64,000 nt of DNA from Cotesia glomerata (lineage: Eukaryota; Arthropoda; Insecta; Hymenoptera; Braconidae), in assembly GCF_020080835.1 (NCBI RefSeq), contig NC_058159.1:30479525-30543524 (forward strand), given 5' to 3'. The notes beneath the pieces are model-generated. The model saw nothing but the letters and a program-made list of their open reading frames with translations, was not told where the DNA came from and made no database searches. Numbering within the stretch: the first letter of the stretch is position 1; each line of letters begins with the position of its first letter. Shown piece by piece: positions 39,322 to 49,268 of this stretch. The position numbers were made by a program, and so were the translations under genes.

Positions 39322-42300
39322 TATAAAAAAATTGATGTGGGTACTCAAATAAAAGGTCTCGATAAGTGTAACACCGGGATGAGCTTATATCTTTAAAAAT
39401 GTCAATAGTTCTCAAGATACAAGGTCGTTTCTTATGTTAAATCCCACTGTATTTTCTCAACTATTGACATTTTTAAAGATATAAGCTCATCCCGATGTTA
39501 CACTCGTCAAGAGCTTTCATTTGAGTACCCACATGCATTTTGATATATTTTTCATATATACATATATATATAAATATATGAAAAATTGATGTGGGTACTC
39601 AAATGAAAGGTCTCGATGAGTGTAACATTGGGATGAGCTTATATATAAAGATATATCTTTAAAAATGTCAATAGTTCACAAGATACAAGGTCATTTCTTA
39701 ATTATGTATCTAAATTGACTATGAAACCTTTAAAAGGCATAAATTCAAGTCAAGACCTTTACAATGACACTAAAAAAAAAAACAATTTCAACATATGACT
39801 ATCTTGGAAACAAATTTTTTTTATCCTCTTAATAATATAAATTTAATTAAAATTATTATTTTTCTATCTTTTTTTTTGGAGTTAAAAAATAAATTTCAAC
39901 TTTACTATCTATTTTTTTCCTATATTTGTAAAAAATTTATCTATGTATGTCAGGTGTGACCGAATAGAATTTTTTAATATCTAACCATAATTTTTTTTTT
40001 TTTCTATTTCAAAACTAGTTGTCAAATAAAATATTATAAAAAGTAAAAAACCAGCTGTAAAGCGTAAACGTAAATTTGCAAGTTGTGTGAGAATCGGAGT
40101 TCGCAGTCGAATGAACTCGAGTCAAATGTCTAGTGTAACCTCGGTTTACAAATGACGCCATGTTTATAGATCGGGAACTCGAGAAGGATATGCGTCATGC
40201 CACCAAATAGACAGTATAGGAATAGAGAATAAAAACCCGAAAAAAGAAGACAAAAAACAACATTTGTAGGGAATGGTAATTGTAAAAGCAATAGAAAGGC
40301 ATAAGTATAACTGAAAGGGAGCCGGCTTTCTTACTCCGAAATATAAATAAAAAGGAAAGCCTAAAAACTGTGACCGAGTGTACCGAGAGTCGGAGAAGTT
40401 TAGGCCCAAGGTCGTGAACCCCCATTAACGTTAAATATTTATGTTTACAACTTGTAAATGTAATTTACTCTTTTAAACGAAGTAAAAACAACCTTGCTCG
40501 GAGAATTATACAGAGAATAAACTTTTGTTGGACATCTAACAGGAATAAACTAACTGTAGCTTTAGCTTTAATTTTATTTAGCCTTTAAATAACAACGTTC
40601 AGTTTAGCTCTGCTCCTATCCAAGATTGGTTAGTTAGTAAAATATCTAATGTAAGAATATAATTATTTAATATTTATTGTTTTAAGTACCCAATAAAAAA
40701 GCAGTATTTATAACAGCAACTAATGGTTAGGCTAAAAACGCGTTATTAAATAATAATAGAAAAAATATTTGACACGTTTTACATTGTCGGAATCATCAGC
40801 GTTGGCGTATAGAATCATAACATAACTCAACCGTACATTACTATTATATATGAGCATGTAGGCACCTATTTATACGTATAAATGTATAAATGTATAAAAG
40901 TATTTATGTATGAACGATATTTAAGGAGGTGTATTGGTATTAGTGGGGTATGTGACGAGCAGCTGTTTCTTTTTTACAGATTTTTTTCTCCAAGAGCAAC
41001 CACATCTGTCCTCTACTCTCCTTTTCCTAGTTCATTTTCTTCCCGGCTAAATATCCCATAATTGAAAGTAAACCTCTTGTAAATTGCCTAGCTCTTGTTC
41101 TTCAACTATTTTATTTTTTATTGTCCTACGTCGTGTTATTATTTAGCTATATGCTCTCGCTCAGACTCACTTTTAATGGCTAATGTTTCGTTCCGAGCCC
41201 GTGACAGCAATCATCACAAGAACTCACATTACTCAACATCAAAAACGTGACAAATCTTAAATCGGTACGTTCAAGGATCACACTACAAACACACTTATTA
41301 GTAATGATGATGATCTGATGATTCAAGTTATTTAATGTGTGTTGGTTTTTTATGGCTTTCGGAAGAAATTTATACCGGACTTTGATCTTTCCTAATGTAC
41401 TTTCGTGGTTTTTTTTGTTTTATTTCAATCTTTTATACGGTACTTTATGGTTTTATGGTTTTTTTTTTTTGGGTATTTAAACAATTTTTTTATTATCTGA
41501 GACAGTATTTTACTCTTATTGAATATTTTACATTAAAATTTTGAAAATATTCCAACGATTTTAGGCTGTAAAAAGTTATTTTGACTATTACAAAAATTAA
41601 GAGGTGTTTTAAAATTTCTTAAGCTAAAAAATGAACTAACTGAGGAATTTTGGAGAATTTTGAGCTTGAAAAAAATTTTTTAAAAAGTTTATAATTAGAA
41701 TTTGCAAGGGAAATTTTAATAATTAGACGCTCAGAGTAAAAATTTGGAAAATTAAAATTTAAAAATAATATTTTTACAAAATGTATTCATGAAAAAGTTA
41801 TTTTGACTATTTAAAAAATTAAGAGGTGTTTTGAAATAATTTATAAATTTTTTAAACTAAAAAATGAACTAATTGAGGAATTTTGGAGTATTTTGAGCTT
41901 AAAAAAAATTTTTAAAGAGTTTATAATTAGAATTTTTCAGGAAAATTTTAATAATTAGACGCTCAGAGCACAAATTTGGAAAATTACAATGTAAAAATAT
42001 TATTTTTACAAAATGTATTGATCAAAAATTATTTTTGGTTATAGAAAAAAATTTTTGAACCAAAAAAAATTTTGATCATTTTTTGTTGAGCAAAAAAATA
42101 AAAAAATTATTCAAATAAATTTAAAAATTAATTTGCATACTCTTTAAATTTACCTCTAAAACAATTTATAAAAATTCCATTTTAAAACAATAAAATTTCC
42201 AATTTTTTTTTCTAAAAATAAAAATATTAAAATTCACCCTGGAACCTCTAAAACAATTTATAAAAATCCCATTTTAAAATAATAAAATTTCCAATTTTTT

Positions 42301-45300
42301 TCTCTAAAAATAAATTATTAAAATTCACCCTGGAACCTTCAAAAACCCAACTGTTCTTTATCCCTCAATACAGCAATCCAGTTTGAATTTTGTCGAATAA
42401 ACAGGTGAAACCCTCGATAAATAATAAAAACCCAAAATGATTGGATCAGATAATAGCATGGATTGTACATAAGTACTTCGAGCAAGATGAAGATGAAGAT
42501 GAAAACTCAGAGCTGGGCTTAGCCCGGACTTGAATGAGCCTGAAGATGAGAATAAGGCGGATAAATTTCAAAAAATGATTAATTTAATGTAGTAAAAATG
42601 AAGGGTGTTGGTATAATGCCGTATACATTAAAAAAAAGCTTGAATTTTTTTAATTTTTTAAAACCGTGTATACGATCAGACCCGGAAGAAATGTAGGTAT
42701 AGTGATGATGGATCTCGTGATAAATAACAACTGTTTCAGAGCAGGTTTAAAAGAACCGGTGAAAAATGTCTGGCCGAGGTGTAACATCATGTAGTCTCGG
42801 TTAAGTCTCGAGAGCTCACCCGAGCCCAGAGCCCAGAGGATCTCGTCCTCAAGGTGGATCGTGGATCGTGGATCGTGGGGCCGTTTCGTCGATTGGAGTG
42901 CTTGCTGCCAGAACAAGGAAGCGGTTAATGTTCGCATCGGCGACCAGCGATATGCGACTGTACTCCATCGGGCCCTTAGGGGCTTACCTCTTTTATGAGA
43001 TATGGTCCACGTCCAAATTCGTAAGAAAAAATATCTCCAAACGAAACATTTGCGTTATACCTGTACGCTACTTACACATAAGTAAGAGACCATACCAGAT
43101 AATATTTATATATTTATACTCATGTGGATAACGGTACAAATGCGTATCAAGAGAGGACTTGAGCACGTCCATTAGGATAATTTATTTGAGTCGAGTCTAC
43201 TCTCTCAAATTATAATCAATTATTCGATTAGAAAAACCGGGCTCTTTGTATTTTACTTGACAGATGAGAGCTCCATCTTCATCGAATTTATTTAACGGAG
43301 AATCTCTAATTTATTTAGGATGATAAGTAAAAAATAATGAAAATGAATTAACAGCCCGCTCCGGGTCTTTATGCATTATAATAATAATAATAATAATAAT
43401 AATAATCATAATCATGGTCATGATGAACCTAAAAAATAAAAGAGAAATGATTCTACAGATTTTACTCTAGGAGATTCAAGGGTGCAGTACAATGAACTTT
43501 TTTGAATTATTAATCCCAATCCCGTCTTTGGGGGAGATCGAGCATATCATACCATACCGGACTGAGGAGAGTTTTATGCTTTTTACATAATGGTAGTTTC
43601 GAGACGCCTCGAGCTCACAATCCCGATCCCGATAGTCTCAATTGCTTTCTAAGTTAAGTATAAACGCTGTACACCAAGAGCAATAGCAAAATTTAACGGC
43701 TTGACCTATTTGCGCCAGTGAAAATTCATTTTTAGCGAGCTCTTAAAAGTTGTATGAAAAAATAATAAGTTGTGTAAGAAAAAAAATTGAGAAAAAAAAA
43801 ACAGGCTTTTACCTTTAAGGCTAATTTAAAATGTTTAATTTAAAATGTGAGATATACTTAAGTATATACACATTTAAAATAATTTTGTCGATCTCATTTA
43901 ATTTGAAGGTGTCACGAAATTTGAGGATGACTGTCAGGAAAAAAAAAAAAAAAAAAAAAAAGGTGGAACGAGTAAACTAACAATGAGCGTGTAATACAAA
44001 TAACTACATGTTTTGATACAAATTATAAAATTGAAATATATTATTATCGTGTCAAACATAATGGGGTAGATCTAAAAAGGTTAAAGCGACTTTCTACTTA
44101 AATTATAGAGAGAAAACCCGTATGTCACGTTCGCGTAACTAAAAATATAATTAGAAAATTCATGTGTTTTATTATATCGACAATGTTTAGTTTTTAAATA
44201 TATACAGATGAAATGAGCGATAGCAAGTGATCTATGGAACGGTCTTGTAACTATAACTGGTAACTAGTATTATATTTGGTTCAAGTGTGTATTATATTTT
44301 ATAAAATATTAGTACGTGTACTCGTTACGATTTTGCTTCCGGTATTAGATTGTGGGCGAGCAGATAACTATAAGAGGACCACACAAAAATAATTCAGACA
44401 CTATTGAATTAATGCTAAAGCTTGGTCTATAAATTACTATCGACAGATTGTAGATGGGAGATGGAAAATAGAGCCATCAAGTACTCAAACTTTTACTTTT
44501 AGAAAACTTATCAAAAATCTCTACACATACTTTTGCTGTATAATTGTATATAAATACATTATACATTTATTTCTTAATATCCATTCATATTTATATTTAT
44601 GTTAACTTTAACTGTTTAACATAAAAATCCGAGATTGAATGACGATAAAACTTGTAGCGCTTTTGTAGAATAAAATGGAGATATACCTGAACGCTTAGCT
44701 GTTTTTCCGAGCATTAAAGTCACCGCGATTCTCATTACTTTATCTCTCTATATATAAACAATATAATATAACATTTATATCTTTATTTATGTTACGTGAT
44801 AGCTTTGTAAATTATCCGGAACGTTTATAGTCTTCTTGTGGATTATTTTAATTCTCTCTGATAATTACTTTCATTGGAATTTTTTTACAGAGGAATTAAT
44901 TGTTACGAGAGATTGGATTACTTTTTTTTTCTTTTGTTTTTCTGTTAGAGAAATTTGCTGAGTGGTTTAGAAAATTCATTAAAATTATTTTTAAATATTT
45001 CGACAGCTCAATAAATTAGCAAACGTAAGATAATTTAAAATAAATTATTTTAATGATTAAAAAATTGCATTTTAAGACTTTTTTAATTAATATTAACATG
45101 CATATTTTTTAATCACTTAAAAAATAAAATTACTGACGTTTGCAAAAATTTTCATTTTCATTTTTTTGAGCGAAATTTCTATTTGATTTTATTGAAATAT
45201 TTTTTTTTGAAAAATACATAAAAAAAATTGACTATCACAATTTTAAAAAATTTTTAAAAAAATTTATACATTTTTTAGAAATTGTGATATTTAACTTTTT

Positions 45301-46119
45301 TTTTTTTTTTTTTCAAATTGTTCGTTTTTTTATCTACTTTTAAAAAAAAATATAAAATAGAAATTTTATCCAAAAACATGAGCCGAAATTTTTTTCAACT
45401 TTTGAAAGCAAAAAACTATCGAAATCTTCATTTTTTCTTTCGCATTTTTTATCATAAGTGCGTCGTAAAAAGGAGCAGAATAAAAAAAAATTATGTTAAT
45501 TTTTCACCTAGATATGGCCAAAAATAGGTTTGACCCCGCTTGTAAATAAATATAAAATTAATTTAGCAGATATTTGATTATTTTTAAAATTTTTGTAACA
45601 AATTGTCACAAAAAAAAATCGAAATTTAGTAATTAAAAATTCAATTTTTTAAAAATACACAGTAAAAAATTTTGCGTCTGCGTCAAAAAACTTAGTGTTA
45701 AATATTTAACACTTATTCTGTTAAATCAACAAAAAAGTGTTATTAAATATTTAACATAAAAATTTTTAACACAAAATTTTTTTTGTAAATAGTTACCAAA
45801 AAAATTGAAACTTTGAAACTAAAAAAAAAAAAAAAAAAAATGACTCCAAAATATTTAAAACAATTCTCGAGCTTAGAAAAATATTAAAAAAAATTTATCA
45901 GACAAATAAATAAAACTCCCGTGACCGATCACGTTAAAAAACAACATAACAGTTGCCACAAAAAATTCCGAATAAATAAAAATCTCGCTAAACTTACATC
46001 GAGTTGGTGGTATTCCAGTACATATTGCTTGTTTTAGCGCAATTGCTGACAGTGGAGAGTAAAACCGTCTGAAGGCATACGAGCAAAACCAGAGTGACGA
46101 AGGATGGAGGAGAAACCAT
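22566..46119 (-). CDS. Ephrin: Ephrin (five exons, complete, GPI-type)
   Basis: Membrane-tethered ligand of the Eph receptor tyrosine kinase, acting in axon guidance and boundary formation. Coding exons in transcript order: 46119-45998, 27479-27338, 26997-26703, 25308-24919 and 22729-22566 (TGA 22566-22568). They total 1,113 nt, giving 370 aa, and every junction is GT/AG with matching phase. Residues 1-28 form a signal peptide. The cupredoxin-like ephrin receptor-binding domain spans ~33-176: MYWNTTNSIFRIDNTDH (split across exons 1/2), then DQVNIICPVYGPGTYDD, LEFLPGHDYYFISTSS and MKVVFKV. The four conserved disulphide cysteines are C69, C97, C110 and C160. Residues 187-316 are low complexity (Ser-rich, a 12-Asn run, Pro/His-rich). 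The end is a juxtamembrane stretch (EYSDHPNEVVKNEELTY), a small-residue GASSA, and a hydrophobic terminus LIYLSTVALLVSTLLPTL. There is no cytoplasmic tail. The 18.5 kb first intron holds several complex blocks and three Helitron-like copies. A stop in frame just upstream of the ATG supports the start. Confidence 0.95.
22850..24190. repeat. Degenerate TTAGC-family AT-rich array in ephrin intron 4
   Basis: Several loose tandem units (AAAATTAGTTAGCCGACATT, ATTTAAAAAAATTTCATTTG, TTATAAGTGCAATTTTTAAA), then two copies of a ~190 bp unit (AAAATTTATGGAATTTTTTC... GATGGCTAAATTTTTA) at about 23.80 and 24.01 kb. It is non-coding. Confidence 0.45.
24240..24900. other. More complex intronic block next to ephrin exon 4
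   Basis: Composition rises here (for example AAAACGCAAAGTACACGCGA and a CTCTCT run at 24782-24806). No exon with consistent splice phase was found, and the junction from exon 4 to exon 5 is already in frame without it. It may be regulatory. Confidence 0.25.
24919..25308 (-). other. Ephrin: Ephrin exon 4: low-complexity linker
   Basis: It encodes residues 187-317. The exon opens Ser/Thr-rich, has an Asn run coded by a GTT microsatellite on the plus strand (about 25172-25207), then Pro/His-rich sequence, and ends Lys-rich. There is no domain. The length of the Asn tract is likely polymorphic. Confidence 0.88.
25530..26426 (+). mobile_element. Helitron-like palindromic-array element, copy 4 (ephrin intron 3)
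   Basis: Three palindromic units lie near 25580-25800, 25835-26050 and 26100-26320. The 3' end is intact: stem GCAGTCAC (26397-26404), loop ATA, stem GTGACTGC (26408-26415), then AAGGTTG and CTAG (26423-26426) followed by T. The 5' end is truncated. Confidence 0.8.
26605..26661. repeat. Heptamer tandem repeat GATCTAY
   Basis: Eight tandem copies of a 7 bp unit alternating GATCTAT and GATCTAC (one GATTTAC), 40 bases from the ephrin exon 3 donor. Confidence 0.8.
26703..26997 (-). other. Ephrin: Ephrin exon 3: second half of receptor-binding domain
   Basis: It encodes residues 89-187 and carries three of the four conserved cysteines (C97, C110, C160) and the LEFLPGHDYYFISTSS segment. Acceptor TTTCAG, donor GTAAGT. 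Confidence 0.95.
27338..27479 (-). other. Ephrin: Ephrin exon 2: first half of receptor-binding domain
   Basis: It encodes residues 41-88 (FRIDNTDHIIDVN... NIICPVYGPGTYDDEAEKY), with the first conserved cysteine (C69). Acceptor TTTACAG, donor GTAAGTA. Confidence 0.95.
27505..28290. repeat. Five-unit tandem array of TTAGCAG-family repeat (ephrin intron 1)
   Basis: Five head-to-tail units of 143-166 bp, each opening with AAATTAATTCAGCAGCTATT or a close variant and closing with TCAAGTGACTGCTAA. The later units (about 27818, 27983 and 28149) are the most alike. It is non-coding. Confidence 0.7.
28300..29180. other. Complex intronic block A in ephrin intron 1
   Basis: Non-repetitive sequence of mixed composition. 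Short open frames exist on both strands, but none has splice signals in phase with ephrin or a recognisable domain. It may hold enhancer sequence. Confidence 0.25.
29186..29431. mobile_element. 246 bp fold-back MITE with ~27 bp TIRs
   Basis: Left end CGGCTGTCCAATTTTAAAAC and right end (reverse complement) CGGCTGTCCAATTTCAAAAC, both continuing ACAGTAA. The interior is AT-rich with no ORF. A target duplication is not clear. Confidence 0.7.
29460..30720. repeat. Degenerate tandem repeat rich in CATATATGATCATATATG
   Basis: At least four copies of a 215-290 bp (locally longer) unit. Each contains many self-complementary ATATGATCATAT cores and the marker GATTCAATTAATTAATTACA followed by a CACATAT segment (about 29538, 29826, 30043 and 30610). 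The stretch between 30200 and 30560 is less repetitive. No coding capacity. Confidence 0.6.
30760..31570. other. Complex intronic block B in ephrin intron 1
   Basis: A clear rise in complexity, with CpG-containing sequence at 30990-31200 (ACACTCGCGCGAGTCG) and frames open on several readings. No codon pattern, domain or splice-phase match is recognised, so a regulatory or uncharacterised non-coding role is more likely than an exon. Confidence 0.3.
31877..32560 (-). mobile_element. Helitron-like palindromic-array element, copy 5 (ephrin intron 1)
   Basis: Reverse orientation. The 3' end, read on the minus strand, has an imperfect hairpin (GCAGTCACACAGCAACTGC), AAGATTG, then CTAG|T at 31877. 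Two palindromic units lie near 31995-32215 and 32255-32470. The 5' side stops after the GCTGCATTCGAAAATAC segment near 32545. Confidence 0.75.
32740..33720. other. Complex intronic block C in ephrin intron 1
   Basis: Mixed-composition, non-repetitive DNA with no supported exon. Short open frames on both strands lack splice context. Confidence 0.25.
33900..34823 (+). mobile_element. Helitron-like palindromic-array element, copy 6 (ephrin intron 1)
   Basis: The 5' end is A|TCTATATTATTAAGAAAA at 33900. Three palindromic units lie near 34005-34215, 34270-34490 and 34540-34750. The 3' end is cut just before the hairpin (CACAA|TATAG at about 34823). Confidence 0.78.
35180..36340. other. Complex intronic block D; 145-codon frame of unknown meaning
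   Basis: From 35520 to 35957 the plus strand is open for 145 codons, beginning without an ATG and including a (CTGT)n microsatellite at about 35740-35761. The first ~75 codons look less random than the rest, but I recognise no domain. It could be a decayed transposon fragment or chance. Confidence 0.25.
36340..37400. repeat. ~175 bp tandem array in ephrin intron 1
   Basis: Five to six head-to-tail units with a spacing of 172-183 bp. Markers are AAATTATGGATTAAATATTG (about 36561, 36733, 36906, 37089, 37263), AATCATAAGAGACTTTTTT and TTTAGCCATAATTTCAATTT. It is AT-rich and non-coding. Confidence 0.75.
37480..38530. other. Complex intronic block E in ephrin intron 1
   Basis: Non-repetitive block of balanced composition, for example 37660-37970, with no exon that fits ephrin phases. 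Candidate regulatory sequence only. Confidence 0.25.
38871..39841 (-). mobile_element. Helitron-like palindromic-array element, copy 7 (ephrin intron 1)
   Basis: Reverse orientation. Three palindromic units lie near 38890-39110, 39150-39400 (loop expanded by a TA run at 39270-39316) and 39450-39670. The 5' end on the minus strand reads TTTATATTATTAAGAGG, a mutated form of the TCTATATT start. The 3' hairpin is absent. Confidence 0.7.
40040..41420. other. Complex intronic block F in ephrin intron 1
   Basis: Mixed composition, no supported exon. Two overlapping minus-strand frames at 40164-40425 have no domain or splice context. Confidence 0.25.
41570..42350. repeat. Two adjacent tandem duplications (222 bp and 92 bp periods)
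   Basis: GTTATTTTGACTATT... TTAGACGCTCAGAG is repeated at 41575 and 41797, with a decayed third start near 42020. Directly after, CCTCTAAAACAATTTATAAA... AATTCACCCTGGAA is repeated at 42153 and 42245. Confidence 0.7.
42360..45110. other. Complex intronic block G, 5' end of ephrin intron 1
   Basis: Longest non-repetitive intronic block, 0.9-3.6 kb downstream of ephrin exon 1. It contains small repeats only: GTGGATC three times at 42854-42878, a TAA run at 43379-43402 and a poly(A) at about 43940-43961. Its position suits ephrin enhancers, but that is inference. Confidence 0.3.
45120..45560. repeat. AT-rich dispersed repeat (relative of 1-290 and 1796-2158)
   Basis: It shares AAATAGAAATTTTATCCAAA, CACCTAGATATGGCCAAAAA and CTTGTAAATAA with the CHD1-intron copies, and has the same central palindrome around ACTATCACAATTTT. 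No ORF. Confidence 0.6.
45998..46119 (-). other. Ephrin: Ephrin exon 1: start codon and signal peptide
   Basis: The ATG at 46117-46119 begins MVSPPSFVTLVLLVCLQTVL, a hydrophobic secretion signal, and the exon ends MYWNTTNS plus AT| at a GTAAGT donor. Exon 2 supplies A to give Ile and then FRIDNTDH, the conserved start of insect ephrin domains. An in-frame TGA 15 codons upstream of this ATG, with no ATG between them, makes it the likely start. Confidence 0.93.
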
Positions 46120-47340
46120 CGTAACAAAGCCTACGATGATTACGACGGCGACGACGACGAGGGATCATAAGAATCTTTGTAAGCTGCCGCTATAAACCAC
46201 GCACACCTCTGGTGTCACTGCTATCACCATAAACTCGCACAATATACAACCACCGGCACTTTTCACCAGCAGATAGATTATTCCCACATCTATCTCTGTA
46301 TCGCTCTATCTTATCCCTGAATTCACTTAGTGTAGCACTACAAAACACCAGAAGTACCAAAAATTCCTCCAAAAAAATCAACAGTGTAATAATAATAACA
46401 ATAAAATAAAAAAAATAACAACTCTCACAGTAATCCAATTTTTTCTGACCCTCCCAGGGCTGTCTCTCTCACTGGCCGACACCGAGTTTATCATTGGTCT
46501 TGTTTTCAGAATTATTCATAGTCTGGAGCTGGACAACGCTCAACAAATAGTAATTTGAGTTTGTAAATTCAAACTTCTTAGGATTTAATTCGCTGGCTAC
46601 GAAGGAGCGTTTACTGGTGATCGGTGGACTCGACATGCCGGAAGTATGTAGTACTTAGCATTTCCCCGGTCAGCCTGCTTGTTGAATTAGATAGATAACA
46701 TTAGTTACAACTGCGATAACAAAACAATAACAATAGTTTTAATAGTAATAATAATAATAATAATAATGTATTACTTAAATAAAAGAGGAGATAAAGAGAC
46801 AAACACGCGTTAAATCCGTGAGAATCACACACTTAAAAAGCTAGTATAGTATCCAAGATCAGTTGGCATGATTTTGCACTCTATTCTCCAGTTGTTTTAC
46901 TTTTTATTTTATTTCTTCTCCCTTTATATTATTATCCAAGTTTTAACTGGGCACCAAAGAGCATACCAGCTATTCACACTATCCGAGAAACAAGACAAGC
47001 CCTTCACTCCCCCACCTTAACTTTTAGATTTTTTATTTTTCGTTTCTCAACTTCCGTTCACACGCGTCAACTAGCACCTCACTCAACTCAACTCAACTCA
47101 CCTCAAGCACCTACACACTAATTTTATTCTTCACTCTAATCTTTGATTTTTATTATTCATTTTATTCTTCACTCTGATCTTCAATTTATAATTCAAATTT
47201 TCTTCTTAAATCCACTCTTACTGTTCAATTTGTCAGTTATAAAAACATAAAGCCGCTTTTCATGATTTTGCGCGACAAAAAAAACCCCGCGAAAATTTTT
47301 AAATTCAAAAATTTTTATTTTAATTTAAATTCACGTTATA
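46120..47340. promoter_or_regulatory. Candidate divergent promoter region between ephrin and a + strand unit
   Basis: This 1.2 kb separates the ephrin start (minus) from a GC-rich, exon-like block that opens on the plus strand near 47.36 kb. It is non-repetitive, with several CT-rich stretches. No TATA box or start site can be fixed from sequence alone. Confidence 0.3.
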
Positions 47341-47359
47341 AAGTTTGACGTTACATTAA

Positions 47360-47571
47360 AACCGCCCGGAGTTGAGTTTAAACTGTCGCCCGTCCGAAGT
47401 CGCGTACGCGTCTGCCAGCACAGTGGAGTCCCGAAGCGCGTTCGCTCCTCAGGACGGTCCGAGTAAACCCGAGCGCGGACGAACTCCCCCGACTTTGAAA
47501 AAGAAGACTGTCGGGAAGGGGAAAACGTTTATTCTGTTTTTCTCTCTTACTCGGACTCGCACAACTGAAAG
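47360..47571 (+). other. Candidate first exon (non-coding) with GTAAGT donor
   Basis: A GC-rich, CpG-containing island in AT-rich surroundings, ending ACTGAAAG|GTAAGTACT at 47571. There is no ATG-initiated ORF of note, so a 5' UTR exon is the best reading. The start is unknown. Confidence 0.4.
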
Positions 47572-47999
47572 GTAAGTACTACACAGAAAGTTTTTCCCTC
47601 TCTAGACTTAACTCTCGACTCTATCTGACTTAACAGAAACTCATGCAGTCAGAACTGAGACTCTAGCATGGCATCAGAGTTAACTCTTACTCTTACTCTC
47701 GATTCTCAATTCTCAACTCTCCACTCTTTTTTTCTTATACTTTACCACTCACGTTTTAAACTTTTACCCTGTAAACTGCCAGAGCTAGCAGTCAATTAGC
47801 TCGCTGCGTTCCACCAATCTACAATAAAAGATTATACGATCAACGTTTGCATATATTATGCGTCAGCAAACGATTCCACGTTCTATGAATATGTATTTAT
47901 AAGACATTGACAGTTACATTGTTGTCCAGAGCGGTATTAATAAATATTCACTCCGCCATCTTGTTTTACTTTTTGCTAACTCATTTTTTATCACATTAA

Positions 48000-48985
48000 A
48001 TTTGTTCCAATTATTTTTTAATAATTTTCATTTTTTTTTGGCATAAGTTATTTGGTAAAAAAATTCTTAAAATTATCAAATATCTGATAAATTAATTTTT
48101 ATTTATTTATAACATTAATTTTGTTCCAAAAAATTACTTTTAAATAATTTAATTGTTACAAAAAATTCTTAAAATTATAAAATATCTGCTAAATTAATTT
48201 TTATTTATTTATAACATTAAATTTAGCTGTCACTTGAGAATTTTTTTTTCAAAAAATTTATTTTTTAAAAATTGCAATTTTTATTTTTTTTTTTATTGTC
48301 TACATGTCAACTTTTTTTATAATATTTTTTTTGTTACAAAAATTTTTTAAATTATTAAAAATCTGCTAAATTAATTTTTATTTATTTATAACATTAATTT
48401 TGTTCCAAAAAATTACTTTTAAATAATTTAATTGTTACAAAAAATTCTTAAAATTATAAAATATCTGCTAAATTAATTTTTATTTATTTATAACATTAAA
48501 TTTAGCTGTCACTTGAGAATTTTTTTTTCAAAAAATTTATTTTTTAAAAATTGCAATTTTTATTTTTTTTTTTATTGTCTACATGTCAACTTTTTTTATA
48601 ATATTTTTTTTGTTACAAAAATTTTTTAAATTATTAAAAATCTGCTAAATTAATTTTTATTCATTTATAACATTAAATTTGTTCCAAAAAATTATTTTTA
48701 AATAATTTCAATTTTTAAAATAATTTATTTGTTACAAAAATTCTTAAAATTATAAAATATCTGCTAAAATAATTTTTATTTATTTATGACATCAAATTTA
48801 GCTGTTACTTGAGAATTTTTTTTAACAAAAAAATTTGTTCCAAAAAACTATTTTATAAAAATTGCATTTTTTATTTTTTTTTTTTAATTTCTGCATGTTA
48901 ATTTTTTTAATAATTTCTTTTTGTAATGATTTTTTGTTAAAAAAATTCTTAAAATTATCAAATATCAGCTAAATTAATTTTCATA
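48000..48985. repeat. TTAGCAG-family array with a 279 bp near-identical tandem duplication
   Basis: The family unit (reverse orientation: ATCTGCTAAATTAATTTTTA... TTTAGCTGTCACTTGAGAAT) is arrayed here. A 279 bp segment at about 48100-48378 is repeated almost without change at about 48379-48657, judging by the string AACATTAATTTTGTTCC at both starts. That implies a recent duplication or an assembly artefact. Confidence 0.75.
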
Positions 48986-48998
48986 TTTCATTTTCCAG

Positions 48999-49268
48999 GT
49001 TCAAATGCAGTTACATGAAGTATAAAGTGTCTGCAGCCCATGTTACAGATCGTAGACCAGAAACTAGTGAATAAAATGTTTGGGCATTGTTTAAGAATGA
49101 GACTGAACTTGAATCCTGGTGCTGGACGAATAAAACCGGTATCAGCCCACGGGCGCAGTCATGTTGGTCATTAGTTCGCCTAACGTACGACGAGACCTAT
49201 CGAACTTAACTGGGCGCCGTCGCTACTGCTCTTTTTTCTTTGTCTCTTATTCACGGGTACTGTACCAG
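48999..49268 (+). other. Candidate second exon, mainly 5' UTR with upstream ORFs
   Basis: Acceptor ATTTTCCAG (ends 48998) and donor CCAG|GTAAGTCTG (exon ends 49268) bracket 270 bases of balanced composition. It contains small upstream ORFs (MKYKVSAAHVTDRRPETSE stop; a 44-codon frame from 49042). A last ATG at 49161 stays open for 36 codons through the exon end in phase 0 and joins in frame to the candidate exon at 57674. No homology recognised. Confidence 0.4.

Noticed and set aside
49161..49268. Signal-peptide-like reading (NWAPSLLLFFLCLLFTG) in the second frame of the candidate exon
   Set aside because: That frame has a stop at 49181-49183 and no ATG after it, and it hits a stop on joining to 57674. 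The T-rich run gives hydrophobic residues in every frame.
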